Assembly: GCA_020633775.1 (NCBI GenBank)
Contig: JACKDA010000002.1
Span: forward strand, 1 to 64,000
Reading direction: 5' to 3'
Length of the DNA stretch: 64,000 nt
DNA from: Gemmatimonadales bacterium
Lineage (GTDB): Bacteria > Gemmatimonadota > Gemmatimonadetes > Gemmatimonadales > GWC2-71-9
Of the stretch, positions 1 to 8,494 are shown piece after piece; the first letter of the stretch is position 1; each line of letters starts with the position of its first letter. The position numbers were made by a program, and so were the translations under genes. The notes under the pieces are model-generated. The model had not been told where the DNA came from and did no database searches. It was given only the letters and a program-made list of their open reading frames with translations.

Positions 1-38
1 GCGCCGCGTGATAGGCGGCGACATCGGTGGGCATCGCC

Positions 39-509
39 TTATCTCCCCGGGTCATCATCGAAGGTGGCCGCTGGCGGAACCCGCACCACGGTCCCGCTCC
101 CCTCGCCGCAGCTCGCGTCCCACAGCTCGCCAAACTTGGCGCGGTTGGCGGCCTCCTCGACGAAGACGGTCCAGCGGTTCTGGTAGATGAACCGCACCGG
201 CGTCCGGCTGCCGCCGATCCCGGGCCGCCCGCCGATCCGGCCGCAGACGACCATCCCGGGGAGCCGATCGCCGTCCATCGGCGGCTGGATCACGACGACC
301 GAGTCGAAGGTCGCGCTGGCGGGGGTGTCGAGCAGCGCGGCGAGGGTCGCCTGGGCCGAGTCGCGGAGCGCCGGAGCCGCCGCGGCGGCAACGCGGGCGA
401 GCGAGTCGGCGCGGGCCGCGGCGAGGGCGGCGGGATCCGCCGCCGGCTCGGCGTCGCCGGCGCAGGCGAGGAGGAGGGTGAGGAGTGCACCGTACGCCTG
501 TCGATTCAT
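39..509 (-). CDS. Small lipoprotein, unknown function
   Basis: I do not recognise the family. The protein is about 156 residues. The N-terminus MNRQAYGALLTLLLACAGD reads as a lipoprotein signal with lipobox LLAC, so it should be lipid-anchored in the envelope. An Ala-rich, probably helical segment follows (about residues 22-65), then a more beta-like C-terminal half with two cysteines. I prefer the ATG at 509 over an upstream in-frame start because the lipoprotein signal begins there and a GGAG-type ribosome site lies about 8 bases upstream. The acylase gene at 772-2877 lies upstream on the same strand, separated by a dispersed repeat, so the two are probably separate units. Confidence 0.6.
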   Translation of the reverse strand: MNRQAYGALLTLLLACAGDAEPAADPAALAAARADSLARVAAAAAPALRDSAQATLAALLDTPASATFDSVVVIQPPMDGDRLPGMVVCGRIGGRPGIGGSRTPVRFIYQNRWTVFVEEAANRAKFGELWDASCGEGSGTVVRVPPAATFDDDPGR

Positions 510-578
510 GAGTATCTCCACTGGATCGGTCCTGATCACGAGCAGGGCGGCCCCGTCGCCCGAATCGTCGGGTCGACC

Positions 579-728
579 CTCATCCCGAGCGGAGCGGCCC
601 GCAGGGCCGCGCAGTCGAGGGATCTGCTTCTCGCCGCGGAACGGCAGATCCTTCGACTTCGGCCGCTGCGCGGCCTTCGCTCAGGATGAGGAGCTGACGC
701 GAGCTACGCCGCCTTCGCTCGGGATGAG
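579..728. repeat. Dispersed palindromic intergenic element (copy 1)
   Basis: An intergenic block starting CATCCCGAGCGGAGCGG. Internal complementary arms GGCCCGCAGGGCC and GGCCGCTGCGCGGCC lie around a GGGATCTGC...GCAGATCC pair, and it closes with CTCAGGATGAGG. A truncated second tail (TTCGCTCGGGATGAG) follows at 708-728. Related copies lie at 31380-31493 and 32436-32555, and shorter relatives at 19360-19432 and 24297-24361. The copies share sequence and fold as hairpins, so this is a multicopy, REP-like element. Here it sits between two minus-strand genes. Confidence 0.75.
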
Positions 729-743
729 GGTCCTGCTTCCCGC

Positions 744-771
744 CTCACGACTCAGGACTCACTTCTCACTT
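744..771. repeat. ACTCAGGACTCAC-type motif after a stop codon
   Basis: Short sequence CTCACGACTCAGGACTCAC followed by TTCTCACTTCT, directly abutting the stop codon of the acylase gene. Close relatives are found at 61236-61290 (after sufU) and near 37228-37285 (after the outer-membrane efflux gene). It probably belongs to the 3'-UTR of the minus-strand transcript. Confidence 0.5.
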
Positions 772-2877
772 CTAGTCCGGCCTATACGCCCGCACCAGCT
801 GCGCCGCGATCTCCGCCTCGCTGAACGCCACCGGCTTGAGCTCCCCGCGGGCGTACATCGCCGCCTGGTCACTGTACCAAGGGCTCGTGGCGATGCTGCT
901 CTCGCCGTAGGCCAGGACCGACCGCGCCTGCGGACCGTCCTTGGTGAACTCGACCACCAGCACCCAGCCGTCGCCGCCGGCATTCTGGTAACGGCCGTCG
1001 CCGGTCGGGCGAAGCGAGAGCACCCGGAAGCAGCCGTACATCCCCGCGCAGCCACCGACCGGGACATCGACGTCGCCGCGAATCACCCGGACGAGGTCGC
1101 CCCAGGCCGGATCGAGCCGGCCGTGGTCCTTCCGCACGGCCGCCGCGGCGGCGGCGAGGGTGCGCACCGCACGCGCCGGATCGCCCAGGCCGTACGGCGT
1201 CCCCACCGGGTCGGCGGAGCTCCACGGCGTCGCCCACGCCCGCGCCTCCCGCTCGGCGGTGCTGCTGCCGCTCTCGCGGTAGTAGCGATCGAACCACTCC
1301 GTGAACAGCACCGCGCCCCGCGCGTCCGGACTCGCCGTCTTGTCCCACCCCGCGAGGACCTCGACCGCCTGGGCCAGGTCGCCGGTCGGGTTCGTCGCCC
1401 GCGCCGCCGCCACCAGGTCATCCACCATCCGCTCCGCGGCGAGCATCCGGGTCGAGTGCTTGAGTCGGATCACGTCATCGACCGAGACCATGTCCTGGCT
1501 GGTGACGAGCGCGACGCCGAGCTGCGAGCGGAGCCGCATCTCGGGCGCGGGGAAGTCGGGCGGCGGGAACTGCGCCGAGTCGATCGGGCTCTCGACGTTG
1601 GTGAAGTGGAACGGGTCGTTCTCGTTCTGCAGGTAGCCGGTCGGCGGGTTGAGCAGCTGCGGCAGCGCGTCGAGCGGATAGAGCGTGGTCCAGACATCGT
1701 CGGTGGTCGCGGCCGGGACGGCCGCCGCCTCGCCGAGGGGCGCATGCGGCCGCTGGGGCAGCGCGGCGTTCCAGATGTAGAAGATGTTCCCGTCGCGATC
1801 GGCGTAGGTCAGGTTCGACTCGGTGTGGGCGCGCATCGCCATCGCCGCCGTCCACTCCGCGAGGTTGCGGGCCTTCATCATCGCGAGGAACTGCTCTGCC
1901 TTGCGATACTCTTCCCAGCCCGGCGACTTGAGGACGTGCACCTCCGTGTCGGTCCGGTCGATCACCGGTCCGAGCGCCGTGCGCCACACCGTCCGCTGCT
2001 CGGTGACCACCCGGGCGCCGCGCTTGACGCGCACCGAGAGGACCTTACGCTCCAGCGGGACCGAGCCGCCATCGAAGAGGACGTGATCGGCGCGCGCGGG
2101 ATCGAGTCGCAGCGCGTACACCTCCTCGAGGTCGGGGCCGTTGTTCGTGGTCGCCCAGCCGAGGGCCTCGTTGAAGCCGCCGTTGAAGTAGAAGGGGAAG
2201 CCGACCCGGAAGTCGCCGTAGAAGTTGACGACACCGGGCACCGTGATCTGCGCCTCGTAGTAGGTGCTGTACCAGTCGCCGCGCCAGCCGATGTGCGGGT
2301 TGCGGAGCAGGATCGGGTTGCCCGTCGTGGTGCGACCGGGGCCGAACGCCCACGCATTGGAGCCGATGTTGTCGCGGTTGACCGGTTCCATCGCCGAGCG
2401 GCGGCGGGCCTGCGCGCGCTGGAAGCGGCGGACGGCCGGTTCGACCTGCTCATCGACCCAGAGCGCCGCGACGTCGTGCGGCGTGAAGGTCGGCAGGTCG
2501 TAGCGGGCATAGACCGCGGGGTGGGTCTCGACCCAGCGGTTCACCGCCGCGGCCCATCCCTCCTGCACCCGCCGCAGGTCGGCACTCAGCTTCGAGTAGG
2601 TCGCGACCGCGAGCGCGTGCGTCTCGACGTGGGTGTAGTCGCTCTCCAGCGAGTCGGGGCCGAAGAGCCGCGACAGCTCCCCGCGTGCGCGGACGAGGTT
2701 GAGCACCACCATCGGCCCGTGATCCTCGAGCTGGGCCCAGGCGAGGCCGTAGCCCATCGCCCCCATGTCCTCGGCGAGGATGTGGGGGACGCCGTGCGCG
2801 GTGCGGCGGATCTCGACCCGCGACGGGTAGTCGGGCGTCGGGGACTGGAGGGCGGCGAGGAGGAGGAGAGCGAGCAT
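772..2877 (-). CDS. Penicillin acylase family N-terminal-nucleophile hydrolase
   Basis: An Ntn-hydrolase of the penicillin/acyl-homoserine-lactone acylase family, which hydrolyses amide bonds of N-acyl substrates after autocatalytic cleavage into alpha and beta chains. It is 701 residues, near the lower end for the family. The expected maturation site is at residues 172-177 (GSNAWA), with Ser173 as predicted nucleophile after self-cleavage at Gly-Ser. A downstream NNGPDLEEVYAL segment matches the usual oxyanion-hole Asn region. The N-terminus is a short hydrophobic stretch (LALLLLAAL), so export is plausible but the signal is unusually short. No strong ribosome site is visible: a CTTCTC-rich repeat tract occupies the leader. 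The actual substrate (penicillin, AHL, other) cannot be told from sequence. Confidence 0.9.
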   Translation of the reverse strand: MLALLLLAALQSPTPDYPSRVEIRRTAHGVPHILAEDMGAMGYGLAWAQLEDHGPMVVLNLVRARGELSRLFGPDSLESDYTHVETHALAVATYSKLSADLRRVQEGWAAAVNRWVETHPAVYARYDLPTFTPHDVAALWVDEQVEPAVRRFQRAQARRRSAMEPVNRDNIGSNAWAFGPGRTTTGNPILLRNPHIGWRGDWYSTYYEAQITVPGVVNFYGDFRVGFPFYFNGGFNEALGWATTNNGPDLEEVYALRLDPARADHVLFDGGSVPLERKVLSVRVKRGARVVTEQRTVWRTALGPVIDRTDTEVHVLKSPGWEEYRKAEQFLAMMKARNLAEWTAAMAMRAHTESNLTYADRDGNIFYIWNAALPQRPHAPLGEAAAVPAATTDDVWTTLYPLDALPQLLNPPTGYLQNENDPFHFTNVESPIDSAQFPPPDFPAPEMRLRSQLGVALVTSQDMVSVDDVIRLKHSTRMLAAERMVDDLVAAARATNPTGDLAQAVEVLAGWDKTASPDARGAVLFTEWFDRYYRESGSSTAEREARAWATPWSSADPVGTPYGLGDPARAVRTLAAAAAAVRKDHGRLDPAWGDLVRVIRGDVDVPVGGCAGMYGCFRVLSLRPTGDGRYQNAGGDGWVLVVEFTKDGPQARSVLAYGESSIATSPWYSDQAAMYARGELKPVAFSEAEIAAQLVRAYRPD

Positions 2878-2886
2878 GGAACTCTG

Positions 2887-2935
2887 AAAGAGAGAAGAGA
2901 GAAGAGAGAAGAGAGAAGCGAGAAGCGAGAAGCGC
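2887..2935. repeat. GAGAAG-type purine tract
   Basis: AGAGAAG units turning into GAGAAGC units (7 bp each), located 10 bases upstream of the acylase start codon and just after the next minus-strand gene ends. The same heptamer tract is found at 57787-57821 and, inverted, at 31501-31535 and 58016-58057. Confidence 0.75.
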
Positions 2936-2962
2936 GTCTCCCGAAAGCTAGCCCCCCCCGGT

Positions 2963-3322
2963 TCAGGCGTGGGCCGCGCGTCGCTGCAGCATGCCGGTGG
3001 CGACGAACAACACCGCCGGGATGCAGAGGACGCCCCAGACGAGGTAGGCCTGCGCGTCGACGCCGCGGCCGATCAGCGCCAGCGACGCCGCCATGCACGC
3101 CAGGCTCAGCACGCCCCCCGTCAGCGGTCGGAGCCAGCCCAGGAGGTATCCGGCGGAGAATCCGAACGGGAAGAGCGCGAGGTAGAGCCATTCGCGGGCG
3201 CCGTCGGGGCCGGTCCCCGACTCGCCGACGACGATCAGCATCAGCGGCATGATGGCGGCGAGACCGCCAAGGCGGGCGGCCCAGTGGAGGAGGCGAGTGG
3301 CGGGGGCGGGCGAGGTCGTCAT
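2963..3322 (-). CDS. Small four-helix membrane protein, unknown function
   Basis: A 119-residue hydrophobic protein with four predicted membrane helices: about residues 20-36 (MPLMLIVVG), 45-62 (LYLALFPFGFSAGYLLG), 66-84 (LTGGVLSLACMAASLAL) and 90-110 (LVWGVLCIPAVLFVATG). Short loops and a basic C-terminus (QRRAAHA) follow. The pattern LLHWAARLGG...LALFPFGF resembles small uncharacterised inner-membrane proteins found in many bacteria, but I assign no function. The ATG at 3322 has only a weak ribosome site. It may be co-transcribed with the PH-domain gene upstream on the same strand. Confidence 0.65.
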   Translation of the reverse strand: MTTSPAPATRLLHWAARLGGLAAIMPLMLIVVGESGTGPDGAREWLYLALFPFGFSAGYLLGWLRPLTGGVLSLACMAASLALIGRGVDAQAYLVWGVLCIPAVLFVATGMLQRRAAHA

Positions 3323-3421
3323 GGGTCAGCGGCTCCGGTGGCGGGGTGGGGGCTCCCGGGAGATGCGCAGGAACCCCGCCCGGGGCGACAGGGCTCGTCC
3401 TCCCGCACCACCCCCACGACC

Positions 3422-3862
3422 TCAGCCGGAGCTGATGACCTTCGCCGGCACCCCCGCGTCGCGCAGGGCGCGGAGGAAGCCATCGCGATCGTCGGGGGAG
3501 ATCAGGACGCTCCGGTTGGCCCCGTAGCGGATCTCCAGCCGATCGAGCGACCACGCCGGCGAGGACAGCAAGCTCCGGCTCGGCGCGACGCGGGTGATGT
3601 CGGCGACGGCGATCCGGAGCCGCCACGGCCCGCCGCGCACGGCGAGCTGGTCCCCCTCGATCGCGTAGTGCGTGGTGCGCATCATCCACACCATCGCGGC
3701 ACCGGTGCCGATCAGGACGAGGAGCGCGAGGCCCAGTTCCAGCGGAGGAATCCCCTCCCCGACGGAGGCGGCGACCACGATGGCCATCCCGCCAACGAAG
3801 AGCGATCCGAAGACCACGCCGACGAGCCAGCCGTCGACCCGGGAAGCGAAGCGTCGTGCCAC
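3422..3862 (-). CDS. Membrane-anchored bacterial PH domain protein
   Basis: About 146 residues: two membrane helices near the N-terminus (WLVGVVFGSLFVGGMAIVVA and LGLALLVLIGTGAAMVWMM), followed by a small beta domain. The motif run THYAIEGDQLAVRGGPW, ITRVAPSRSLLSSPA, SLDRLEIRYG and VLISPDDRDGF matches the bacterial PH-domain family 4 (YolF-like, PF06713). Members are membrane-tethered and of unknown ligand. I choose the GTG at 3862 because AAGGAG lies 8 bases upstream; a TTG further upstream at 3907 is the alternative. Confidence 0.75.
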   Translation of the reverse strand: MARRFASRVDGWLVGVVFGSLFVGGMAIVVAASVGEGIPPLELGLALLVLIGTGAAMVWMMRTTHYAIEGDQLAVRGGPWRLRIAVADITRVAPSRSLLSSPAWSLDRLEIRYGANRSVLISPDDRDGFLRALRDAGVPAKVISSG

Positions 3863-3938
3863 GGGGTGCGCTCCTTGCCATGGCAGTGTATCGAGGCGCT
3901 CCAGCAAATCTACCCCGCAGCCGACGCTCGGCCCCGAC

Positions 3939-5006
3939 TCACCCCTTCCGCCGCCAGCGGCTAAAGGTCTGCCGCGCGGTCGGTTCCGCGACCGCCGTGG
4001 GCCGGGGCTCCCCCGGCGGTGCCATCAGGAACGTCACCTCCTCGCCGTCCCACGCCATCACGCCCAGCGAGACGTTCCCCTTCTGCGCGCCGGCGAGGTG
4101 CAGGTAGTCGACCGCCACCGGCGTGGTTGTCTCGTCGAGGGCGATCTTCGCATGCAGCATCACCTGGCCGCCGAAGGTGACCTTCACCGTGTTCCCCTTT
4201 CCGACGCGCGAGCCGTACGGCAGCCACTCCTCACGCACCGGCTCGCCCCGCGTGACCAGGCGCACCGCCGCCCATTCGCCCTCGAGGCGCTGGAGCATCG
4301 GGGTGATCGGGCCGTCGAAGCGGCTCGGGTCGGCCGGCGGCGCGTCGACCTGTGGGCGGGGCGGTGGCGCCGTGCCACCGTCGACGTGCTCCGGGCGCGC
4401 CGCGGAGACGCGGGTGAGCCGTTCGAGTGCGTGGCCGCTGCCGGGACTGGTGACGAACGCCGTCGGGCGGGTCGAGCCGACGAGGCCGAGGCAGATGACC
4501 AGGGCGTCGCCGTCGCGGGTCCAGATGGCGGCGGCGGTGTTGCCGGCCTCGGGGCCCTCGACGAAGGTGATGTCGAGCCGCATCGGTGTCGTGGTCGTGT
4601 CGATCACGAAGGTGCCGTCGTAGTTCCCCTCCGGCGACTCCATCCGGAAGCGGTCGCCGTCAAAGAGCATGCGGGAGCGGGCGATCGCGACGGCGGGGAT
4701 CTCCTGGCCATCGACCTCGAGCGCATCGAAGCGCCATTCGCCCTCGAGGTCGCGGAGCGCCTCGACGTGGCGGGTGAGCGCCTTCCAGCTCGCGAAGCCG
4801 CTGCGGCGGGCGACGACCGACTGCGCATCGGCGAGCTTGAACGTCGCTCGCCGCGCCGCGGCCAGCGAGAGGCCGTTGGCGGCGGGGAGGTGGGTGATGA
4901 ACTCCTGGGTCGCCTCGTGATCGCCGCTTTTCCAGGCGGCGAGGAGCGCCTTGGCCTGGCGGCGCAGGTGGTCGAGGTTGGGGCGGGACGGGAGTGGCGC
5001 GGACAT
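3939..5006 (-). CDS. Protein with two TIGR03067-like domains
   Basis: A 355-residue soluble protein. The first 90 residues are helical (LDHLRRQAKALLAAWKSGDHEA...RRSGFASWKALTRHVEA), an arrangement seen in proteins where an ankyrin-like or helical head precedes other modules. Two copies of a beta-rich domain follow (about residues 90-200 and 245-355), each opening with LEGEW. This resembles TIGR03067, an uncharacterised domain expanded in planctomycetes and related bacteria, whose usual motif is LxGxWxx...DG...I. The two copies are joined by a Pro-rich linker. No catalytic residues are apparent. The ATG at 5006 has GGAGG five bases upstream, which settles the start. Confidence 0.7.
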   Translation of the reverse strand: MSAPLPSRPNLDHLRRQAKALLAAWKSGDHEATQEFITHLPAANGLSLAAARRATFKLADAQSVVARRSGFASWKALTRHVEALRDLEGEWRFDALEVDGQEIPAVAIARSRMLFDGDRFRMESPEGNYDGTFVIDTTTTPMRLDITFVEGPEAGNTAAAIWTRDGDALVICLGLVGSTRPTAFVTSPGSGHALERLTRVSAARPEHVDGGTAPPPRPQVDAPPADPSRFDGPITPMLQRLEGEWAAVRLVTRGEPVREEWLPYGSRVGKGNTVKVTFGGQVMLHAKIALDETTTPVAVDYLHLAGAQKGNVSLGVMAWDGEEVTFLMAPPGEPRPTAVAEPTARQTFSRWRRKG

Positions 5007-5174
5007 GGAACCTCCATGCATGGCCCGGGGTCCGCAGACAGGCTGCACAAAGGTCGCGTGGGGAGGGCGAGCGAACCGTGCGTGAAGGGGAGTTGGACTC
5101 TTTCCGCGGACCCGGTGGCGTCCTTCGCGCCGTGGAAGAGTGTACGTCGTGGCGGGGCGGAGGGGAAGCGGGGG

Positions 5175-5455
5175 CTACGGCGCGAACATCTCCTGGAGTC
5201 CGGAGAGGACCTTCGTGAGGGTCGGGGCTGCTACCAGGCCCATTCCTCCCCGTCGAATCGGGTCGGGGTCCCTTCGTCGAGCATCCCCGCCTGTGCCTCT
5301 GCCAGCCCCTCGGCGGCTTCCTCCCACCCCGCGCGCGCGACGGTGGAAGGCCCAGCGATGTTGGCGTCCCTCGGAACGTGGGGAATGACCCTGCGTGGCA
5401 CGCGTACCTCCTCGATCAGGTGATTCGTGATACCCGTCCGCGCGCACTCCCGAGA
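5175..5455 (-). pseudogene. Remnant of a mazEF-type toxin-antitoxin pair
   Basis: On the minus strand an open frame ending at 5231 reads HLIEEVRVPRRVI and then ARAGWEEAAEGLAEA, PTRFDGEEWAW. These match the second half of MazE/AbrB-like antitoxins, which usually read IPKHLIEE... and end in (D/E)EEW-W. The MazE N-terminus is not intact. Immediately after it, starting from an ATG at 5243 that overlaps the antitoxin end, comes a 22-residue frame ending LTKVLSGLQEMFAP. That is the usual extreme C-terminus of MazF toxins. The catalytic MazF body is absent. I infer an internal deletion that fused an antitoxin remnant to a toxin tail. Assignment rests on remembered family motifs, not a search. Confidence 0.55.
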
Positions 5456-6063
5456 CGTGTCGGCCGTGCCGCCGTCCGGCTCGTGGGTCGAGGTGCGAAT
5501 GGAAAGTATTGAAACCTGCTCCTCGCGGCGAGCGAGAAGCGATGGAATCGGGCGGGATCGGGGTGGCGGGTGCTGCGGCTGGAGAAGAGGCAAGAGAGGC
5601 GTGGCCTACCTGGCCGGGTGAACTCGATCCGATCAGGGAGTCGGCCATGGGTGCACACTGACCCGCTCGATGCCATCGTCGTCGGTCGTGACGACGTAGA
5701 GGATCCTAGGACAAACCGCGAAGTCCCGAGCGCGGCTCCGAGGCCGCGTTCATGGGTAAATCTTCGTGTGGTCCGGCACCGCACCCGATGGGGACACTCA
5801 GCGGCGCGACCTGTCTTGGGAGGTCTCGAATCGAGACCATACCACCTCGTGCGTTCCGCTTGGCGAGCCTCGTCCCCGCCAAAGGTTCGAACAAGAATGC
5901 GCCAAGCACACAACGCCAGCAACTCCGCTCGCACCAACCAGAGTGTGAGCAGAGTGCCGACGCTGACGCACCTCATGCGGCGCTGGGCGGCCTCAGTTGT
6001 GTGTATTCGCCGATAGCTACTACCGGCAATTCAACCCAACCGAGCACTCCCAGCAAGTGAGGG
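5456..6063. other. Gene-poor stretch between mazEF remnant and peptide operon
   Basis: About 600 bases with no frame I can defend. A minus-strand frame from about 5976 begins MRCVSVGTLLTLWLVRAEL and then becomes unlike protein. Another minus-strand stretch around 5640-5740 reads RILYVVTTDDDGIERVSV and could be a decayed small gene. Base composition drops toward that of the peptide operon to the right. I see no RNA gene, repeat array or IS end here. Confidence 0.4.
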
Positions 6064-6294
6064 CTATGGAATGATCGGCTGGTAGCAGTGATATACGACC
6101 CCTGCCCCCCCGACCGTCAAGTGAACCTCCGCGCAGAGTAGGGTGCTGCGATTGGGGCAGTCGGTCCAGAACGAACAGACTGTTTCCTCGTCGGTCTGTT
6201 CGCCCACCGATGCAGCAGCACGCGGAGGCGCCAAGAGCGCGGTCGTCGCGCAGACCATAAATCCTGCCATAGCTCCCCAGAACGGCTTGGACAC
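6064..6294 (-). CDS. Small secreted four-cysteine peptide (paralog 1)
   Basis: A 76-residue peptide. A basic N-terminus and hydrophobic core (VSKPFWGAMAGFMVCATTALLAPP) form a Sec signal with likely cleavage after AAA near residue 28. The mature part has cysteines at 40, 46, 54 and 70 in the pattern C-x5-C-x7-C-x15-C, with TVC, CPN, CAEVHL, GGAGVVY and a terminal CYQPIIP. The two peptides at 9030-9257 and 9333-9557 share this signature, so this is a local paralog family. I chose GTG at 6294 because AAGGAGG lies 6 bases upstream. It is the last gene of a minus-strand operon. The four cysteines suggest two disulfides formed in the envelope. Function unknown. Confidence 0.7.
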   Translation of the reverse strand: MSKPFWGAMAGFMVCATTALLAPPRAAASVGEQTDEETVCSFWTDCPNRSTLLCAEVHLTVGGAGVVYHCYQPIIP

Positions 6295-6358
6295 TGGAAC
6301 CCTCCTTGAATAGTATTCGGGATGGAGAAAGAGGCGGGGAGTCCCCCGCGCGGCACGA

Positions 6359-6769
6359 CTACGGCGATTCGGCGGTGACCTCACGGAGCACGACGCCCGA
6401 CAGGCAATTCACCACCAGCCATCGACCTCTCACGACACTCCCTGCTTCTGCATCAAGTGGCGCATAGGTACCGGTCGCCCGGACGTTCGACATTCGTCGT
6501 ACGTTCCCGGCGACCGTCTCGTTTTGCGAGTACTCGGCACGCTGGAGAAGGTACTCGGAGCCTCCAACTCGTACCCGAACGCCGCAAGGCTGACCTCGCT
6601 CGTTGGGCTGCGGCCCAGAATCAACGATGAGGGCGTGCGCACCAACTACGCTGCCCCTCAGTTCGGGCGCCGCACGTGCTTGGGTGACCGAACACGCGAG
6701 CGTGTTGACGCAGAGGAGAAGGGGCAGATGGATCCTGACCACAGAATCAGGTCTTGCGCAGTTCATCAT
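6359..6769 (-). CDS. Small secreted protein with two cysteines, unknown
   Basis: A 136-residue protein starting MMNCARPDSV. A hydrophobic signal (RIHLPLLLCVNTLACSVTQARA) ends near residue 33. The mature part is beta-rich, with GVRVRVGGSEYLLQ, NVRRMSNVRATGTYAPLD and GRWLVVNCLSGVV, giving an OB-fold-like impression. Only two mature cysteines are present (62 and 122), so one disulfide is possible. Its ATG overlaps the stop of the DsbA-like gene in an ATGA, which indicates translational coupling and a shared envelope role. No family recognised. The peptide gene at 6064-6294 follows 64 bases later. Confidence 0.65.
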   Translation of the reverse strand: MMNCARPDSVVRIHLPLLLCVNTLACSVTQARAAPELRGSVVGAHALIVDSGPQPNERGQPCGVRVRVGGSEYLLQRAEYSQNETVAGNVRRMSNVRATGTYAPLDAEAGSVVRGRWLVVNCLSGVVLREVTAESP

Positions 6770-7437
6770 TGAGTTTCCGCAGACAGGATTGATCGGATGA
6801 TCTGCTGCAGACGAGGCAGGTCTAACGGCCCGTGAAGGAGCTGGTCGTTGATCAGCACAGTGGGAGTTCCAGGGATCCTGAGGCGCTCGCCGGCCGAAAC
6901 GTCCTCTGCTATTCTCGCCGCAATTCCATCGCTTTCGCGGCATCGATTGAATTCCGCCGTGTCCACGATTCCCGCACTAAGCGCGAGAACGTCGAAAGGA
7001 ATAGCGCCGATCTGGCCAGGCTCGTTGAACATCAGGTCGTGATACTCCCAGAATCGACCGGCCTCGCTCGCGCATTCACTTGCCACAGCGGCCGCCTGAG
7101 CCGCCGGGTGGATCTGGTTGAGAGGGAAGTGCCGAAACACCAACGCGACTTCGTCAGGGTACTGCTGTCGGATGCTGTCAAGGATCGGTTGAAGCGCGGC
7201 GCAGAATGGACACTGGAAGTCCGAGAACTCCACTATCGTAACCGGCGCATCCGGGCGACCAGCCCTTTGCCCATGCGCTGCATAGCTCTGCCAATCTGGG
7301 ATGGACATGGCCAGAGGCGCCGCAGGCGCTGCAACTGAGTGTGCGAGGACGCGGTCAAAAATCACGACACCGGTGATCACTAGTGCACATAGCGCCACCG
7401 CGACTGTCGCTACTGCCTCGAGCCTTTGCTTGGACAC
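6766..7437 (-). CDS. DsbA/BdbD-like thiol-disulfide oxidoreductase (CPFC)
   Basis: A membrane-anchored thioredoxin-fold oxidoreductase of the DsbA_2/thioredoxin_4 type, 223 residues. A single N-terminal helix (about residues 10-30, VATVAVALCALVITGVVIF) tethers it to the membrane. The thioredoxin core begins PVTIVEFSDFQCPFCA with the CxxC at Cys76-Cys79, and the cis-proline loop is at IPGTPTVLIN (Pro192). The family introduces or shuffles disulfides in exported proteins. It is encoded inside the operon for the four-cysteine peptides, so those peptides and the two-cysteine neighbour are natural candidate substrates (inference). GTG at 7437 is preferred, with AAGAGG about 10 bases upstream; an in-frame TTG lies at 7458. 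Confidence 0.85.
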   Translation of the reverse strand: MSKQRLEAVATVAVALCALVITGVVIFDRVLAHSVAAPAAPLAMSIPDWQSYAAHGQRAGRPDAPVTIVEFSDFQCPFCAALQPILDSIRQQYPDEVALVFRHFPLNQIHPAAQAAAVASECASEAGRFWEYHDLMFNEPGQIGAIPFDVLALSAGIVDTAEFNRCRESDGIAARIAEDVSAGERLRIPGTPTVLINDQLLHGPLDLPRLQQIIRSILSAETQ

Positions 7438-7486
7438 GATCCAGTCACCCTCTTTCAACGATGGTTAACTGCCCTCTTGCCACCAG

Positions 7487-8494
7487 TCACCGCAGGGCTG
7501 GAAGAGGGAATACCCGAAAATGTGGGAGAGGATCGTTGAACTGCATCAAGAGTTGCGAGCCGCACACCAAGATGCTGACAACCCCTTCTGGTACGCGCCA
7601 CGAACGCGTATAGCGACCTGTCTGACGATCGTACTCGTCGATCAGGCGACCCGCATCTGCCGACTCTCCACCGAAAAGCAAATAGACGGCACGAGGACCC
7701 ACCGCGACACTTCGTGCTCCTCTCGGCGCCTTCGGATCGACACGCGCCGCAGTGTACTGCTTCTTGTCACCCACCTTGAGCGTCAACACCTTCGGAAAGG
7801 GAATTGCTTCGACGCCTTCGTGCCACTGCATTTCTCCGGTCGGCGTTACGGTCGCGAAGCTCCCGCTGTACACAAAGGCAATCGCGGCACCTCCATCGGA
7901 AGCCTGGCCAGCTACGGCTTGACGACTTACGACCGGAACATCCATCTGCTCAGCACCGAGTGGAGTGGTTGCCAGGAGGCCACCGGCAGAATCGACAATG
8001 ATGGCGAAATCTGTGTGGGATCCACCAAGGAGCATGAATCGCTGGCCGGACAGAGCTAACATCCGGTGATTTTGACTAACGACGGGGATCGTGCGCAACG
8101 GACTTCCGAGAGGAGACAATTCGAGTATTCGGGCGTTTGGTGGGTCGCGCAGTACGATTCGTCCGTCGTCACGAACCCTCAGCTCGGTAGGGTTGCGGTA
8201 CTCTCCCGGACCAGCGCCCGATCGTCCGACCTGCCATCTGAGCACCCCGGTCGAGCTGAACGCCTTGAGCCGCATGTCTCCGTAGTCGAACACCAAGAAT
8301 CCCCCGGACCCGCAGGCTGCGAGTCCCGGGTCAAGCAAGACATCATTCCCGGGCCCGCCAATCCTAGTGACCTCGCCGCCCGGGAAGGGAAGAATCGAAC
8401 GTTGGGCTTGGCCAGCTAAACCTCCGGCAAAGGGTAGCATGCCAGCGCATGCTGCCACAAAGAGGCACCTACAGTGGGCGAGACGCCAAGGCAT
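7487..8494 (-). CDS. Secreted six-bladed beta-propeller-like protein
   Basis: A 335-residue exported protein: signal MPWRLAHCRCLFVAACAGML...GLAGQA, then repeated beta-propeller strands such as GGFLVFDYGDMRLKAF, GRIVLRDPPNARILELS and AGRLIDEYDRQTGRYTRSW. The motif GRSGAGPGEYR (about residues 90-100) recurs in the two beta-propeller lipoproteins at 16572-17774 and 48055-49344 (GxGPGE[YF]), a signature of BF3164/6-bladed-propeller-like envelope proteins. It starts at the ATG at 8494, inside the end of the redoxin-like gene (26-base overlap), so translation is probably coupled. Its role is unknown: ligand binding or scaffold are both possible. Confidence 0.75.
   Translation of the reverse strand: MPWRLAHCRCLFVAACAGMLPFAGGLAGQAQRSILPFPGGEVTRIGGPGNDVLLDPGLAACGSGGFLVFDYGDMRLKAFSSTGVLRWQVGRSGAGPGEYRNPTELRVRDDGRIVLRDPPNARILELSPLGSPLRTIPVVSQNHRMLALSGQRFMLLGGSHTDFAIIVDSAGGLLATTPLGAEQMDVPVVSRQAVAGQASDGGAAIAFVYSGSFATVTPTGEMQWHEGVEAIPFPKVLTLKVGDKKQYTAARVDPKAPRGARSVAVGPRAVYLLFGGESADAGRLIDEYDRQTGRYTRSWRVPEGVVSILVCGSQLLMQFNDPLPHFRVFPLPALR

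Noticed and set aside
187..3252. A very long plus-strand open frame (over 1000 codons) opposite the acylase
   Set aside because: It is the antisense shadow of the acylase gene in high-GC DNA: Arg/Pro/Ala-rich, no family similarity, no ribosome site or signal.
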